Notes: generated by a model not told the origin, from the sequence alone. A stretch of 27,548 bases of DNA from Caldimicrobium thiodismutans (GCA_002877875.1 PNIE01000044.1:1-27548); one strand, 5' to 3'. Counted from the stretch's first letter, positions 1 to 8,516 are shown. Program-made: numbers and translations.

Positions 1-5
1 TAAAA

Positions 6-596
6 CTATTCTAAATAGCTTTCAAGACGCTTTCTTAAGAGTAAAAAAATAATAAAAACTAAGAGAAAAAAAATACTAACAATTAAAATTTTCCCTGGAT
101 GCCCTCCATAAACCACATCTCCCTGGATAGCAAGGGCAAGGGTTCCAGGGGCTCTACCGAGGGTTGAAATGATAATAAAGGCTCTAAGAGAGATAGGCAT
201 AAATGGAACAAGATAATTCAAAAGGTCCTTGGGAAAACCGGGCAATAAATATAAAATAAAAACTCCTGAGATACCATATTTCTTAAAAATTTTCTTAAGT
301 TTTAAATAAAAAGGATGGGTTTCGTATTTTGTCAAAAAACGCTTGCGAAAAGCTCTTATAATGACAAATACCAGGAGAGAACCTAAGGTAATTCCTGTTA
401 TACTCAATATAAAACCGTAAAAAGTTCCAAAGATGAAACCAGCTATAAATCCTGTGACCTCACCTGGTAAGGGAGCAATAATAACCTGCAAAGCTTGTAG
501 CAAAATAAAAAGAAAAGGGCCAAGCTTAGGATGTTCATTTACGAAATCTCTAAGAAGATTTCTGTCCTGCCAGAGGCTTATAAGATTTTCCCACAT
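6..596 (-). CDS. DedA/VTT-domain (TVP38/TMEM64-like) membrane protein
   Basis: This is a 196-residue integral membrane protein of the SNARE-associated/VTT (DedA, TVP38/TMEM64) superfamily. Hydrophobic segments lie near residues 25-75, 110-130, 135-160 and 170-190. The family signature is visible as a proline/glycine-rich re-entrant segment (APLPGEVTGFIAG, about 41-53) and a second one with conserved Arg/Pro (LLPGFPKDLLNYLVPF, about 117-132). Family members act in membrane lipid or undecaprenyl-phosphate handling; the exact substrate here cannot be told from sequence. The ATG lies 2 bases after the radA stop codon, so the gene is the last visible member of the minus-strand run that starts at 7220. 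Family call is good, function open. Confidence 0.8.
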   Translation of the reverse strand: MWENLISLWQDRNLLRDFVNEHPKLGPFLFILLQALQVIIAPLPGEVTGFIAGFIFGTFYGFILSITGITLGSLLVFVIIRAFRKRFLTKYETHPFYLKLKKIFKKYGISGVFILYLLPGFPKDLLNYLVPFMPISLRAFIIISTLGRAPGTLALAIQGDVVYGGHPGKILIVSIFFLLVFIIFLLLRKRLESYLE

Positions 597-598
597 TC

Positions 599-1915
599 TT
601 ACAAACCAAAAAGAAGCTTAAAAGCTGAGATAAGGTCCTTTAAGGGAATTAACTCAAGGCCTGATACCTTGATCTCCCCCTTTCCATAATCAGGAACTAA
701 GGCACGAAGAAAACCCTTTTTTTCTGCCTCTTTAATTCTGGCAGAAAGCTCCCTTACAGGTCTGAGCTCTCCAGAAAGCCCAATCTCTCCTATATAGAGA
801 GTCTTCTCAGGAAGTTTTTTTTCCAAAAGACTTGAAAGGAGAGAGAGGGCTACAGCAAAATCTGCTCCTGGATCTCTAATTTTTAAACCTCCTGCCACTT
901 TGACATAAACATCCCTATCACTTAGGCCAACTCCTAATTTCTTTTCAAGAATGGCACAGAGCAAACTTAATCTTATGGGATCGTATCCTACCGATTGTCT
1001 TCTTGGAACAGAAAGAAAACTTTTCGTCGTTAAAGCTTGAATTTCCACTAAAAGGGGTCTTGTTCCCTCAAGAATACAGGTAGGAACTCCTTCTCCAGTG
1101 AGAAAAAGCTCTTCATAACTTGTATGTGACTCAAGGCCCTTCTCTGTCATCACAAAAACTCCTATCTCATTTACTGCTCCAAAACGATTTTTCATAGCCC
1201 GAAGAATTCTAAAACCAGTCTCTTTTTCTCCTTCAAGATAAAGAACTACATCTACAAGATGCTCAAGAATCTTTGGTCCTGCGATAACTCCCTCTTTAGT
1301 GATATGTCCTACAATGAAGATTGTTATATCCTTCTCTTTGGCAAGTCTGAGGAGTTGATTAGCGCATTCTCTTACCTGGGAAACACTCCCAGGAGAGGAA
1401 GCAAGTTCAGGAAGATATACCGTTTGAATGGAATCAACGATGATAACCTCAGGGCTAATCTCCTCAATGGCTTCAAAAAGTAGGTTTAAATCTGTTTCCG
1501 AAAGAAAGTAAAAGTCTTCTGGAACAGAAAGTCTCTGTGTCCTTAATTTAACCTGTTCAGGAGATTCTTCGGCAGAGAAATATAAAACTTTTCTTCCTCT
1601 GCGAATTAAATCTCCTGCCATTTGGGTAAGAAGAGTTGACTTTCCAATTCCTGGGTCTCCTCCTATCAGGATCATAGAAGCAGGAACTATTCCCCCTCCA
1701 AGGACAAGATCAAACTCCGATAGACCAGTTGAAATTCTTGGTTTTGAAGAACAGGAGATTTCAGAAAGCTTTAAAATCTTAAGAGGTTTTTTCTCCTTTC
1801 TCTTTGAAGCTTTTTCTTCTCTTTCTTCAATAAAGCTATGCCATGCTCCACACTCAGGACACCTTCCAAGCCACTTAAGACTTTTATAACCACAATTTTG
1901 ACACTGATAACTCAC
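599..1915 (-). CDS. radA: DNA repair protein RadA (Sms), branch-migration ATPase
   Basis: RadA promotes branch migration and processing of recombination intermediates together with RecA. The 438-residue protein shows every family hallmark: an N-terminal C4 zinc finger (C5, C8, C19, C22), a RecA-like ATPase core with Walker A GGDPGIGKST (85-94), a Walker B strand ending VIIVDSIQ (157-164), the RadA-specific KNRFG motif (242-246), and a C-terminal Lon-protease-like P domain (about 280-438). Length is normal for the family. The start codon is GTG, and it overlaps the stop of the upstream glycosyltransferase by 4 bases (GTGA), implying translational coupling. The ATPase and zinc finger look intact. 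Confidence 0.96.
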   Translation of the reverse strand: MSYQCQNCGYKSLKWLGRCPECGAWHSFIEEREEKASKRKEKKPLKILKLSEISCSSKPRISTGLSEFDLVLGGGIVPASMILIGGDPGIGKSTLLTQMAGDLIRRGRKVLYFSAEESPEQVKLRTQRLSVPEDFYFLSETDLNLLFEAIEEISPEVIIVDSIQTVYLPELASSPGSVSQVRECANQLLRLAKEKDITIFIVGHITKEGVIAGPKILEHLVDVVLYLEGEKETGFRILRAMKNRFGAVNEIGVFVMTEKGLESHTSYEELFLTGEGVPTCILEGTRPLLVEIQALTTKSFLSVPRRQSVGYDPIRLSLLCAILEKKLGVGLSDRDVYVKVAGGLKIRDPGADFAVALSLLSSLLEKKLPEKTLYIGEIGLSGELRPVRELSARIKEAEKKGFLRALVPDYGKGEIKVSGLELIPLKDLISAFKLLFGL

Positions 1916-3399
1916 CTTTTTTCACCCTTAACATATATCCCTTTCCAGACTGAAAAACTCTTTTCAAGGCCATAAAAATTTAGTCTTAACTCTTCCAATC
2001 TCTTAGGATTTAAAAGAACCTTAGGCTCAAAAATACCCTTTTGCACATATAAAACCTCCTTTCCAATAAGTTCATCATCCTTTCTCCATAAATGATATTG
2101 ATTTTCAGGCCTCTTTTCAAGATTGACCACATAAACTTCGGGATGTGCTTTCATATAAAAGGCAAGGGAGCTTGCAATTTCTCTATGACTTGCAAGAAGG
2201 TAAAGCCCTTTCTTGTAATGTTTTTCAACGCTTTGAGAAAGCTCCTTCCAACCATAAAATTTGTAAAACAAAAGAGCTGAATTTTTCCCCAAAAGATCGG
2301 GTTTTTTGGGAAGGGCAAGCATAAAAAGACATAATCCTAAGGTTATAAGAAGATTCAAGAGATAAAAAAACCTTGTAATTCCCTTTTGCAAAAGAAAGTA
2401 TATTCCAAAAAAATAAGAAGAAATGAAAAAAGGCATAATCCAATTATGATTTAAGGGCTTTAAAAGAGAGAGAATCAAGAGACAAAAAAGGGGAATAAAA
2501 GAAAAAAGGTAAAAAAGATTTAAAATCTTTAGCTGAAAAACTTTGTCTGCCCCTATTTTTTCATCAAAGCCGTGTTTCAAAAAGAAAAGAAATTTTTTCC
2601 AATATTTAAAACCATAATAATAAAAAAAAGGTAAAAAAATAGGCCCAAAAAGAAATAAAAGCCCTACAAAAAATTTAAGGTAATACCTTGTACTAAGCCC
2701 TTTTCTTTCAAAGTGTTCTGCCGTATGTATAAAAAGCACAAAACCATATTTTAAATTCCAGTAAAAATTGGGTAAGTATAAGAGAAAGGGTAAAAGAAGG
2801 AGGAGATAAGTTTTCTTTAAACTCAAAAGTTTTTTTTCAAAGAGCATAAAATACACGAAGGTGAGAAAGGGAAGAACAAAAGCAGTTTGTTTGGTCAGTA
2901 TGGCAAGCCCCATAGAAAAGCCCGTTAAAAAGGCCGATAACAAGGTTTGATTTTTTAAATATTCTACGAGAAAAAAGATGGAAAGAGTCCAAAAAAATAA
3001 AAGGGGAGGGTCAATTGTCATAATAAAACTATAGACAAAGAAGATGGGAACAAAACTTAATACAAAAAGATGGGCTCTTGCGAGATATTCTCCAAAATAG
3101 CGAAAAGTAAGAACATATAAAAGAACTTGAACCCCTGTTAAAGATAACAAAGCTGGAAGCCTTACTGCAAATTCACTTATCCCAAGTACCTTAGTAGAGA
3201 GAAAAATAAGCCAAGCCACCATAGGAGGCTTGTTGTAATAACCCCAATCAAGGTGCCTTGACCAATCCCAGTAATAGGATTCATCATAAGAGAGGGGAAG
3301 AGGAAACTCCTTAAGATAAAAAAATTTCCCTGTAAAAAGAATTAATAGGAAAAGACCGCCTACACTAAAGAGGCAATCTAAATAGGTGCTCCTTTGCAA
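1912..3399 (-). CDS. GT39-family (ArnT/PMT-like) membrane glycosyltransferase
   Basis: This 495-residue polytopic membrane protein belongs to the GT-C fold, dolichyl-phosphate-mannose/ArnT-like family, which moves a sugar from a polyprenyl-phosphate carrier to a lipid or protein on the outer face of the inner membrane. The conserved acidic first loop (YDESYYWDWSRHLDWGYYNKPP, starting at about residue 38 and including the DE pair) and about 11 hydrophobic segments support this, followed by a small soluble C-terminal part. The neighbouring PAP2 phosphatase suggests a lipid or cell-envelope role, which is inference. The start is TTG with no clear ribosome binding site; no better in-frame start lies before the conserved loop. 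Acceptor and donor are not predictable. Confidence 0.82.
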   Translation of the reverse strand: MQRSTYLDCLFSVGGLFLLILFTGKFFYLKEFPLPLSYDESYYWDWSRHLDWGYYNKPPMVAWLIFLSTKVLGISEFAVRLPALLSLTGVQVLLYVLTFRYFGEYLARAHLFVLSFVPIFFVYSFIMTIDPPLLFFWTLSIFFLVEYLKNQTLLSAFLTGFSMGLAILTKQTAFVLPFLTFVYFMLFEKKLLSLKKTYLLLLLPFLLYLPNFYWNLKYGFVLFIHTAEHFERKGLSTRYYLKFFVGLLFLFGPIFLPFFYYYGFKYWKKFLFFLKHGFDEKIGADKVFQLKILNLFYLFSFIPLFCLLILSLLKPLNHNWIMPFFISSYFFGIYFLLQKGITRFFYLLNLLITLGLCLFMLALPKKPDLLGKNSALLFYKFYGWKELSQSVEKHYKKGLYLLASHREIASSLAFYMKAHPEVYVVNLEKRPENQYHLWRKDDELIGKEVLYVQKGIFEPKVLLNPKRLEELRLNFYGLEKSFSVWKGIYVKGEKR

Positions 3400-3446
3400 C
3401 TTTTAACTCTTAGCCTATCTCATACAAATTTTTCATATAGAACTTT

Positions 3447-4034
3447 TCAATAAATTTTTAAGAATTTTAAACTTTTATAAAAAAGCAAACCAATTATAAA
3501 ACCAAGGAGATATCCAAAAAAAACATCCAAAGGAAAGTGATGCCCAAGGTAGATACGGGAATATCCAACCATTAGGGCAAAAAAGATAAATAAGGGGCTT
3601 AATGAAGGTTTTAAAAAACTTAGAAAAGTGGAGGCATAGGCAGTATTTTCGGCATGGCAAGAAGGAAAACTTTTGGTCTGCTTATGGGTAAGAGGATTAT
3701 TTAGATATTGAAATTCCCCATGGGAATAATAATAAACCTTGGGTAAATTTACAAAGGGTCTTTCTCTATGAAAAAGGGGTTTAAAGAGCTTTCCGCAGGA
3801 AAAATCAGAAACCCCAAATCCCAAAAGAAATAAGACTATCAATAAGGGAATTTTTCTTACCTCTAATTTACTAGCTCTGTATAAAAGAAAGGAACTAATT
3901 AAAAAGAAAAGAATATAAAAAAAATATATAAAAATTTTATCACTAAAAAGAGGTAAAAGAAAATCTAAGAATTTATTCCTTAACCCATTAATTGAATAAA
4001 ATAGTCTAATATCAAAGGCAATTAAATCAATCAA
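3447..4034 (-). CDS. PAP2-family membrane phosphatase
   Basis: This is a 195-residue membrane acid phosphatase of the PAP2 superfamily, which includes undecaprenyl-pyrophosphate, phosphatidylglycerophosphate and lipid A phosphatases. The three catalytic motifs are present in order: KPLFHRERP (K85 to P93; K-x6-RP), PSCH (124-127) and SRIYLGHHFPLD (159-170; SR-x5-H-x3-D). Motif 2 has Cys126 where most members have Gly (PSGH). Hydrophobic segments surround the motifs. The start appears to be TTG overlapping the transaldolase stop by 4 bases (TTGA), so the two are probably co-translated. The following GT39 gene suggests a lipid-carrier or envelope-glycolipid role, but the substrate is not known. 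Confidence 0.86.
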   Translation of the reverse strand: MIDLIAFDIRLFYSINGLRNKFLDFLLPLFSDKIFIYFFYILFFLISSFLLYRASKLEVRKIPLLIVLFLLGFGVSDFSCGKLFKPLFHRERPFVNLPKVYYYSHGEFQYLNNPLTHKQTKSFPSCHAENTAYASTFLSFLKPSLSPLFIFFALMVGYSRIYLGHHFPLDVFFGYLLGFIIGLLFYKSLKFLKIY

Positions 4035-4687
4035 AGTATTTGAATCCCCGCCTTTTTAGCATCTTCAAGAAATTTAGAAAGGCCTATGTCAGTTAGAGGG
4101 TGTTTTAGCATTTGTTCAATTACTTTAAAAGGGATGGTTGCAATATCTACTCCAAGACGAGCACATCTTCTTACGTGGTCTACATGTCTTATACTAGCTG
4201 CAATGATCTCTGTTTCAATTCCATAGACTTCATAGATATGGATAATTTCTTCGAGAACAAGCATTCCGTCATAGCCAATATCATCAACTCGTCCAAGAAA
4301 GGGTGAGACATAGGTTGCCCCAAGCTTTCCAGCAACAAGGGCCTGAAGGGGCGAAAAAACTAAGGTTACATTAGTTTTAATGCCCTCCTCGGTTAATACT
4401 CTAATGGCTTTAAGGCCCTCTGTGGTAAAAGGGATCTTTATGACCACATTGGGGCCCATTTTGGCAAGCTCTCTTGCCTCTTTGATCATTTCTTCGGCTT
4501 TTTCAGCAAGAACCTCAAGAGAGACGGGCTTGTCTGGAACTTCCCTTAAAATCTCAAGGGCAGCCTCCTTCCAAGGCTTCCCTGTCTGGGAAAGAAGTGT
4601 AGGATTAGTAGTTACTCCGTCAAGAATCCCCCACTCTTTTACCTTTCTTATCTCCTCAATCTTAGCTGTATCTACAAAAATTTTCAT
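4031..4687 (-). CDS. transaldolase, Fsa/TalC-type small subunit
   Basis: This 218-residue protein is the short TalC/MipB type of transaldolase, an (alpha/beta)8 barrel that moves a dihydroxyacetone unit between sugar phosphates in the non-oxidative pentose phosphate pathway. The N-terminal MKIFVDTAKIEEI and GVTTNPTLL blocks (about 24-32) are diagnostic, and the Schiff-base lysine is K84 in VVIKIPFT. Short members of this family are either transaldolases or fructose-6-phosphate aldolases, and the sequence read alone does not firmly separate the two; I favour transaldolase, as in most bacteria with this gene. The start has a G-rich ribosome site (AAGGGGG) and lies 27 bases after argG. Confidence 0.93.
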   Translation of the reverse strand: MKIFVDTAKIEEIRKVKEWGILDGVTTNPTLLSQTGKPWKEAALEILREVPDKPVSLEVLAEKAEEMIKEARELAKMGPNVVIKIPFTTEGLKAIRVLTEEGIKTNVTLVFSPLQALVAGKLGATYVSPFLGRVDDIGYDGMLVLEEIIHIYEVYGIETEIIAASIRHVDHVRRCARLGVDIATIPFKVIEQMLKHPLTDIGLSKFLEDAKKAGIQIL

Positions 4688-4714
4688 TTTTAACCCCCTT
4701 CCCCAAAGGTTTTA

Positions 4715-5905
4715 TTAAAAGGTTGCGAGATTTTTAAGCCTTAAGGCATTAAGTCTTATAAAGCCCTCGGCATCTTTATGGCTGTATCCTCCCTCTTCTT
4801 CAAAACTGGCAAGTTCTTTTTTATAGAGACTAAAGGGGCTCTTCCTACCACATACCATTACATTTCCTTTATAAAGCTTTAAGCGCACCGTTCCGGTAAC
4901 TCTTTCTTGGGTCTCTTCTATAAGACTCTTTAAAGCCTGAAATTCTGGGCTAAACCAGTAACCATAATAAATCAGCTCTGCTATTTTGGGCATAAGAGTG
5001 TCTTTCAGGCGCATAACCTCTCTATCAAGAGTTATTTGCTCTAAGGCCCTATGAGCTATATGAAGGATTGTTCCTCCTGGGGTTTCATAGATACCCCTTG
5101 ATTTTATCCCAACATAGCGATTTTCCACCATATCTACCCTTCCAATACCATGAAGCCCCCCAAGATAATTCAGTTTTTTAAGAAGCTCAGGTGGAGATAG
5201 AGCCTCTCCATTTATTGCCACTGGTTCACCTCGGTCAAAGTCTATCTCAATATATTCTGGTTGATCTGGAGCCTTTTCAGGAGAATTAGTCATAATAAAG
5301 ATCTCTTCAGGAGGGGTCTCCCAAAGATCTTCTAAAATTCCTCCCTCATAACTTATATGAAAAAGGTTGGCATCAATACTATAAGGTTTTTCAGGGGTTA
5401 CCGGCACAGGGATTCCCTTTTCTTTGGCATAAGAAATAAGATCACTCCTTCCTTTAAATTCCCATTCCCTCCAGGGCGCAATAATTTTTAGTTGGGGAGC
5501 AAGGGCTGAATAGGTAAGCTCAAAGCGAACCTGGTCATTCCCCTTACCTGTTGCCCCATGAGCCACAGCATCTGCTCCCTCTCTCAAGGCTATCTCCACT
5601 TGAGCCTTAGCTATGAGAGGACGAGCAAGAGAGGTTCCAAGTAAATACCAATCTTCATAACGAGCCCCTGCTTTTATAGCAAAAAAACAATGTTCCTTTA
5701 CAAACTCGTATTTCAGGTCTTGAATGATTACTTTTTCAGCACCACAAAGAAGTCCCTTCTTTTTGATCTCCTCCCAGTCCTCCTCCTGCCCAAGATCAGC
5801 ACAAAAGGCAATCACTGGGCACTGATACTTCTCAATCAGCCATTTCAAAATAACAGAAGTATCAAGCCCCCCTGAATAAGCAAGAACAATCTTTTTTGGT
5901 TTCAA
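4715..5905 (-). CDS. argG: argininosuccinate synthase
   Basis: This enzyme joins citrulline and aspartate with ATP to make argininosuccinate, the penultimate step of arginine synthesis. The 396-residue length is standard. The ATP pyrophosphatase loop is at the N-terminus (AYSGGLDTSV, about residues 9-18), followed by the GATGKGNDQVRFE block (about 118-130) and the Y-S-I-D-A-N-L and R-G-I-Y-E-T-P-G-G motifs typical of the family. The start is TTG, preceded by a strong AAAGGAGG ribosome site with 5 bases spacing. It sits between the thiamine-binding-type protein and the transaldolase in the minus-strand run; argJ is also in the window, in a different operon. Confidence 0.97.
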   Translation of the reverse strand: MKPKKIVLAYSGGLDTSVILKWLIEKYQCPVIAFCADLGQEEDWEEIKKKGLLCGAEKVIIQDLKYEFVKEHCFFAIKAGARYEDWYLLGTSLARPLIAKAQVEIALREGADAVAHGATGKGNDQVRFELTYSALAPQLKIIAPWREWEFKGRSDLISYAKEKGIPVPVTPEKPYSIDANLFHISYEGGILEDLWETPPEEIFIMTNSPEKAPDQPEYIEIDFDRGEPVAINGEALSPPELLKKLNYLGGLHGIGRVDMVENRYVGIKSRGIYETPGGTILHIAHRALEQITLDREVMRLKDTLMPKIAELIYYGYWFSPEFQALKSLIEETQERVTGTVRLKLYKGNVMVCGRKSPFSLYKKELASFEEEGGYSHKDAEGFIRLNALRLKNLATF

Positions 5906-5926
5906 TATGGCCTCCTTTCCAAATTT

Positions 5927-6244
5927 TTAGACCTTCTCTACTTCCTCACCAAGCTTTTCTTCAAGGGATTTAAGTTTAGAGATTAGACCAGAAATTCTTC
6001 CCTTGCGATAATCAATCTTTACATTACAAATAATACGATTACAATCAGGCTCCAAAACTTCAAAACACTTTCGAATAACTGATAGCGCCTCCTCTAAAGT
6101 TTCGGTTTCAAAGGATGTTTCCATAGGGGACACTTTATAGGGATACTTCGAGTCCTTAATAACCTTGACGGCTCTGGCCACATAACTACTCACACTTTCT
6201 CCTTTATCAAGAGGAAAAATACTTATAGACACTAAAACACTCAT
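5927..6244 (-). CDS. MTH1187/YkoF-type thiamine-binding protein (DUF77)
   Basis: This small ferredoxin-like-fold protein belongs to the MTH1187 (DUF77) family, whose members bind thiamine or related ligands as homotetramers. The SVLVSISIFPL strand, SVSSYVARAVKVI helix and the S-P-M-E-T-S-F block are characteristic. I chose the ATG at 6244 (105 residues) because family members begin just before the first beta strand; a longer reading from a TTG at 6280 adds 12 residues and directly abuts the DUF488 stop codon. Neither start has a well-spaced ribosome site. The gene lies 21 bases before argG. The role in this organism is not known; no thiamine biosynthesis gene is nearby. Confidence 0.82.
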   Translation of the reverse strand: MSVLVSISIFPLDKGESVSSYVARAVKVIKDSKYPYKVSPMETSFETETLEEALSVIRKCFEVLEPDCNRIICNVKIDYRKGRISGLISKLKSLEEKLGEEVEKV

Positions 6245-6280
6245 ACCTTTCAAGTTTACCCTAAAAATTAAATTTCTCAA

Positions 6281-6790
6281 TTATTTAGGCTCATAGATTC
6301 TTCCAAGCTCAAGGATATGCTTTACTAAAAAACCTCTTTCTTTTAAGGCACTTGCAATAAATCTTCGGTGACAATTCCAGGGAAACCTTTCAGCACAGAT
6401 TAGACAAACCCTTCTTTTTTCAGCCATTTCAATCACCTTATAGAGTGACCTTAGAAAGTCCTCACTTTTCATATATTCTTCATAACTCTCCTTTCTAAAT
6501 CCTCCAAGCTCCTCAAGGTGAAGATACTCAATTCTTACCTCTCTCAAAAGTTTCTCAAGGCTCGCTTTATTGTATTGAGGAAATTTTTTTGAAGAGGGCC
6601 ATCTTCTCACATCAATGACAAGTTCAATTTGATAATACCTCAGGATCTCTAAAAATTCTGAAGGACTTCTTGTTGAAGTCCCAAGGGTAAATATTTCTTT
6701 ATTTTTGAACGAAGATAAGTCTTTTTGATGGGTAACAAAAAGCTCTTCCTCCTTTGTGAAGAGGAACCCTCCAAAATTCTTTAAAACCAT
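6281..6790 (-). CDS. DUF488-domain protein
   Basis: This protein carries a DUF488 domain of unknown biochemical function. The conserved blocks IFTLGTSTRSPSEF, IDVRRWPSSKKFPQYN and the C-terminal CLICAERFPWNCHRR with its paired cysteines are all present. The start is uncertain. The domain normally begins at or just before the IFTLGTS strand, but the only canonical in-frame start codon nearby is the ATG at 6790, which places the first 30 codons inside the 3' end of the flavin-reductase-like gene in a different frame. The N-terminal stretch from that ATG has no family similarity that I recognise. Translation could instead begin at a non-standard codon close to 6700, or by frameshift from the upstream gene. 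Confidence 0.75.
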   Translation of the reverse strand: MVLKNFGGFLFTKEEELFVTHQKDLSSFKNKEIFTLGTSTRSPSEFLEILRYYQIELVIDVRRWPSSKKFPQYNKASLEKLLREVRIEYLHLEELGGFRKESYEEYMKSEDFLRSLYKVIEMAEKRRVCLICAERFPWNCHRRFIASALKERGFLVKHILELGRIYEPK

Positions 6791-7220
6791 ACTCTTCAAA
6801 ATTTTTAGCCTCCCAGTTTTTAACTTCTCCAACAAAAAAGGTATGATCTCCGAGGTCTACCTCTTTCACAACCAAACATTCTAAATTTGCAAGGGCCTCT
6901 TCAAGAAGGGGCACTTTTAAAAATTTTCCCTTTTTCACCTTCAGGTGAAAAGCCTCTATTTTGTTTATTTCTTCTCCACTTGTACTCCCCAGCTTAAAAA
7001 TAAGTTCACAGTCCTCAATGACATTAACGGAAAATTGATGGAATCTCTTCACAAGCCTATGAGTATAATTTTCCTTGGAACAAGAGAAACCTACCAAAGG
7101 AGGATCTTCAGAAAGAGGGGTTATCCAAGCACAGGCCATAAAATTTATCTCTCCCTTTTCCACCTCCCCACTTCCAATGACTACCACAGGCCTTGGATGT
7201 AAAGTTCGATAAAATTTCAT
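6699..7220 (-). CDS. flavin-reductase-like FMN-binding protein
   Basis: This 173-residue protein has a flavin reductase-like split-barrel FMN-binding domain. The family pattern is visible as HPRPVVVIGSG near the N-terminus, INFMACAWITPLSEDPPLVGFSCS (about 25-48), the SVNVIED block (about 64-70) and the terminal HKGGRAF motif. Members reduce FMN with NAD(P)H or act as flavoprotein redox partners. It heads the minus-strand run and is divergent from prfB. There is no Shine-Dalgarno site before the ATG, while a promoter-like TTGTCT-17-TAAACT ends only 6 bases upstream, so the mRNA may be leaderless. A second, distantly similar family member is at 23808-24287. Confidence 0.85.
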   Translation of the reverse strand: MKFYRTLHPRPVVVIGSGEVEKGEINFMACAWITPLSEDPPLVGFSCSKENYTHRLVKRFHQFSVNVIEDCELIFKLGSTSGEEINKIEAFHLKVKKGKFLKVPLLEEALANLECLVVKEVDLGDHTFFVGEVKNWEAKNFEEYGFKEFWRVPLHKGGRAFCYPSKRLIFVQK

Positions 7221-7226
7221 ACTCTT

Positions 7227-7255
7227 AGTTTACAAAAAAATAATAGGTTAGACAA
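7227..7255 (-). promoter_or_regulatory. putative sigma70 promoter of the 7220-to-6 operon
   Basis: On the minus strand, TTGTCT (7255-7250) and TAAACT (7232-7227) are separated by 17 bases. The -10 box ends 6 bases before the ATG at 7220, which would put transcription start at or next to the start codon. Prediction by eye only. Confidence 0.4.
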
Positions 7256-7318
7256 GGACTTATTTTTCATCTTCAAAACTGATAAAATTGTATTATATTA
7301 AGGGCGGAGGTTGAGAAC

Positions 7319-8516
7319 ATGAAGGCTCAAAGTGAAATAAAAAATCACAAAATAGAAAATTTCTCCGCTTTAAAAAGCATTGATTTTGAGAAAGTTTTTA
7401 AAAACTTTGAAGAGAAACTTTCTGATTTAAGGAGGTGTCTTTGAACCCGAGGATCTTAAAAAAAGGCTGGTCCAGATAGAGGAGCTTCTTCAAAAAAATC
7501 AGGATTGGAACTCTCCTAAGTTTAAACAACTACTCAAAGAGCGCGCTACTCTCTCTCAAAGACTTTTAATCTTTGAGAAACTTGAAAGATCTTACCAAGA
7601 TCTCCTTGAGTGGTATGCTCTTTACAAAGAGGAGGAATCTGAGGAAATTTTTGAAGGGCTTCTTAAAGAAATTAAAAGTTATGAAGATTTTCTCCTTAAG
7701 GAAGAGACGACGCTTCTTCTATCTGAGGAATATGATAACTCTAATGCCATATTGAGTATTCATGCAGGAACAGGAGGTACAGATGCTCAGGACTTTGCAG
7801 AGATGCTTCTTCGGATGTATTCTCGCTGGGCAGAAAAGAAAGGTTTTAGAGTTAAACTTGTGGATTATCTTCCAGGAGAAGAAGCAGGTATTAAGAGCGC
7901 CGTTTTACTGATTGAGGGCCAAAATGCTTATGGGCTTCTTAAAGGGGAGAAGGGAATTCATAGACTTATAAGAATTTCCCCCTTTGATGCTAATGCCAGA
8001 AGACATACCTCCTTTGCCTCAGTTACGGTGATTCCAGAAATAGAAGATGACATCGAGGTTGAAATAAGACCTGAAGATTTGAGAATCGAAACTATGAGAG
8101 CAAGTGGACATGGTGGGCAGCATGTCAACAAAACTGAAAGTGCTGTAAGAATCACCCATATTCCTACAGGAATTGTAGTTACTTGTCAGAATGAAAGAAG
8201 TCAGCATTTAAATAAAGCCATGGCTCTTAAAATCCTAAAAGCAAGACTTTTTCAACTTGAAAAGCAAAAACTTGAAGAAAAAAAAGAAGCTCTTATTGGA
8301 GAAAAAAGGGAAATTAGTTGGGGGAACCAGATTCGCACTTACACCCTTCATCCTTACAAAGTAGTAAAAGATCACCGTACTCAGTACGAAGTCTATAAAG
8401 TAGATGAAGTCCTTGATGGCGAAATTGACGGTTTTATTAGAGAATATCTTTTGTGGTATACTAAGGAAAAACTTCAAAAGCAGAAGGAGTCTAACTATGA
8501 AAAAAAACAAAATTAA
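7319..8516 (+). CDS. prfB: peptide chain release factor 2, with programmed +1 frameshift
   Basis: RF2 recognises UAA and UGA stop codons and triggers peptide release. The gene is in two frames: ATG at 7319 runs 41 codons to an in-frame TGA at 7442-7444, and the main frame continues from 7443 (GAA) to the stop at 8516. The junction ...AGGAGG-TGT-CTT-TGA has the classic RF2 slippery CTT-TGA with an internal Shine-Dalgarno 3 bases upstream. The product would be about 398 residues. The SPF anticodon tripeptide (RISPFDANARRH) and the GGQ motif (ASGHGGQHVNKTES) are intact. Compared with the usual length of about 365, both the pre-shift segment (41 rather than 25 codons) and the charged C-terminal tail are longer. 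A good ribosome site (GGAGG, 7306-7310) precedes the ATG. It overlaps carA by 20 bases. Confidence 0.96.
7429..7444 (+). promoter_or_regulatory. prfB programmed frameshift site
   Basis: The internal Shine-Dalgarno AAGGAGGT (7429-7436) lies 3 bases before the slippery codon CTT (7439-7441), which is followed by the TGA stop (7442-7444). Spacing matches the well-studied E. coli site. Low RF2 lets the ribosome slip +1 onto TTT and continue in the frame of 7443, giving autoregulation of RF2 level. Confidence 0.95.

Noticed and set aside
7319..7444. prfB read as frameshifted pseudogene or as a gene starting at 7752
   Set aside because: The CTT-TGA with upstream AGGAGG is the well-known RF2 programmed frameshift, and the upstream frame encodes the normal N-terminal domain.
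8404..8496. Upstream extension of carA
   Set aside because: The extra 31 codons lie within prfB in another frame, and the ATG at 8497 has a ribosome site and the right N-terminus.
7958..8510. Minus-strand frames opposite prfB
   Set aside because: They are antisense to the conserved GGQ and C-terminal domains of RF2 and have no ribosome sites or family features.
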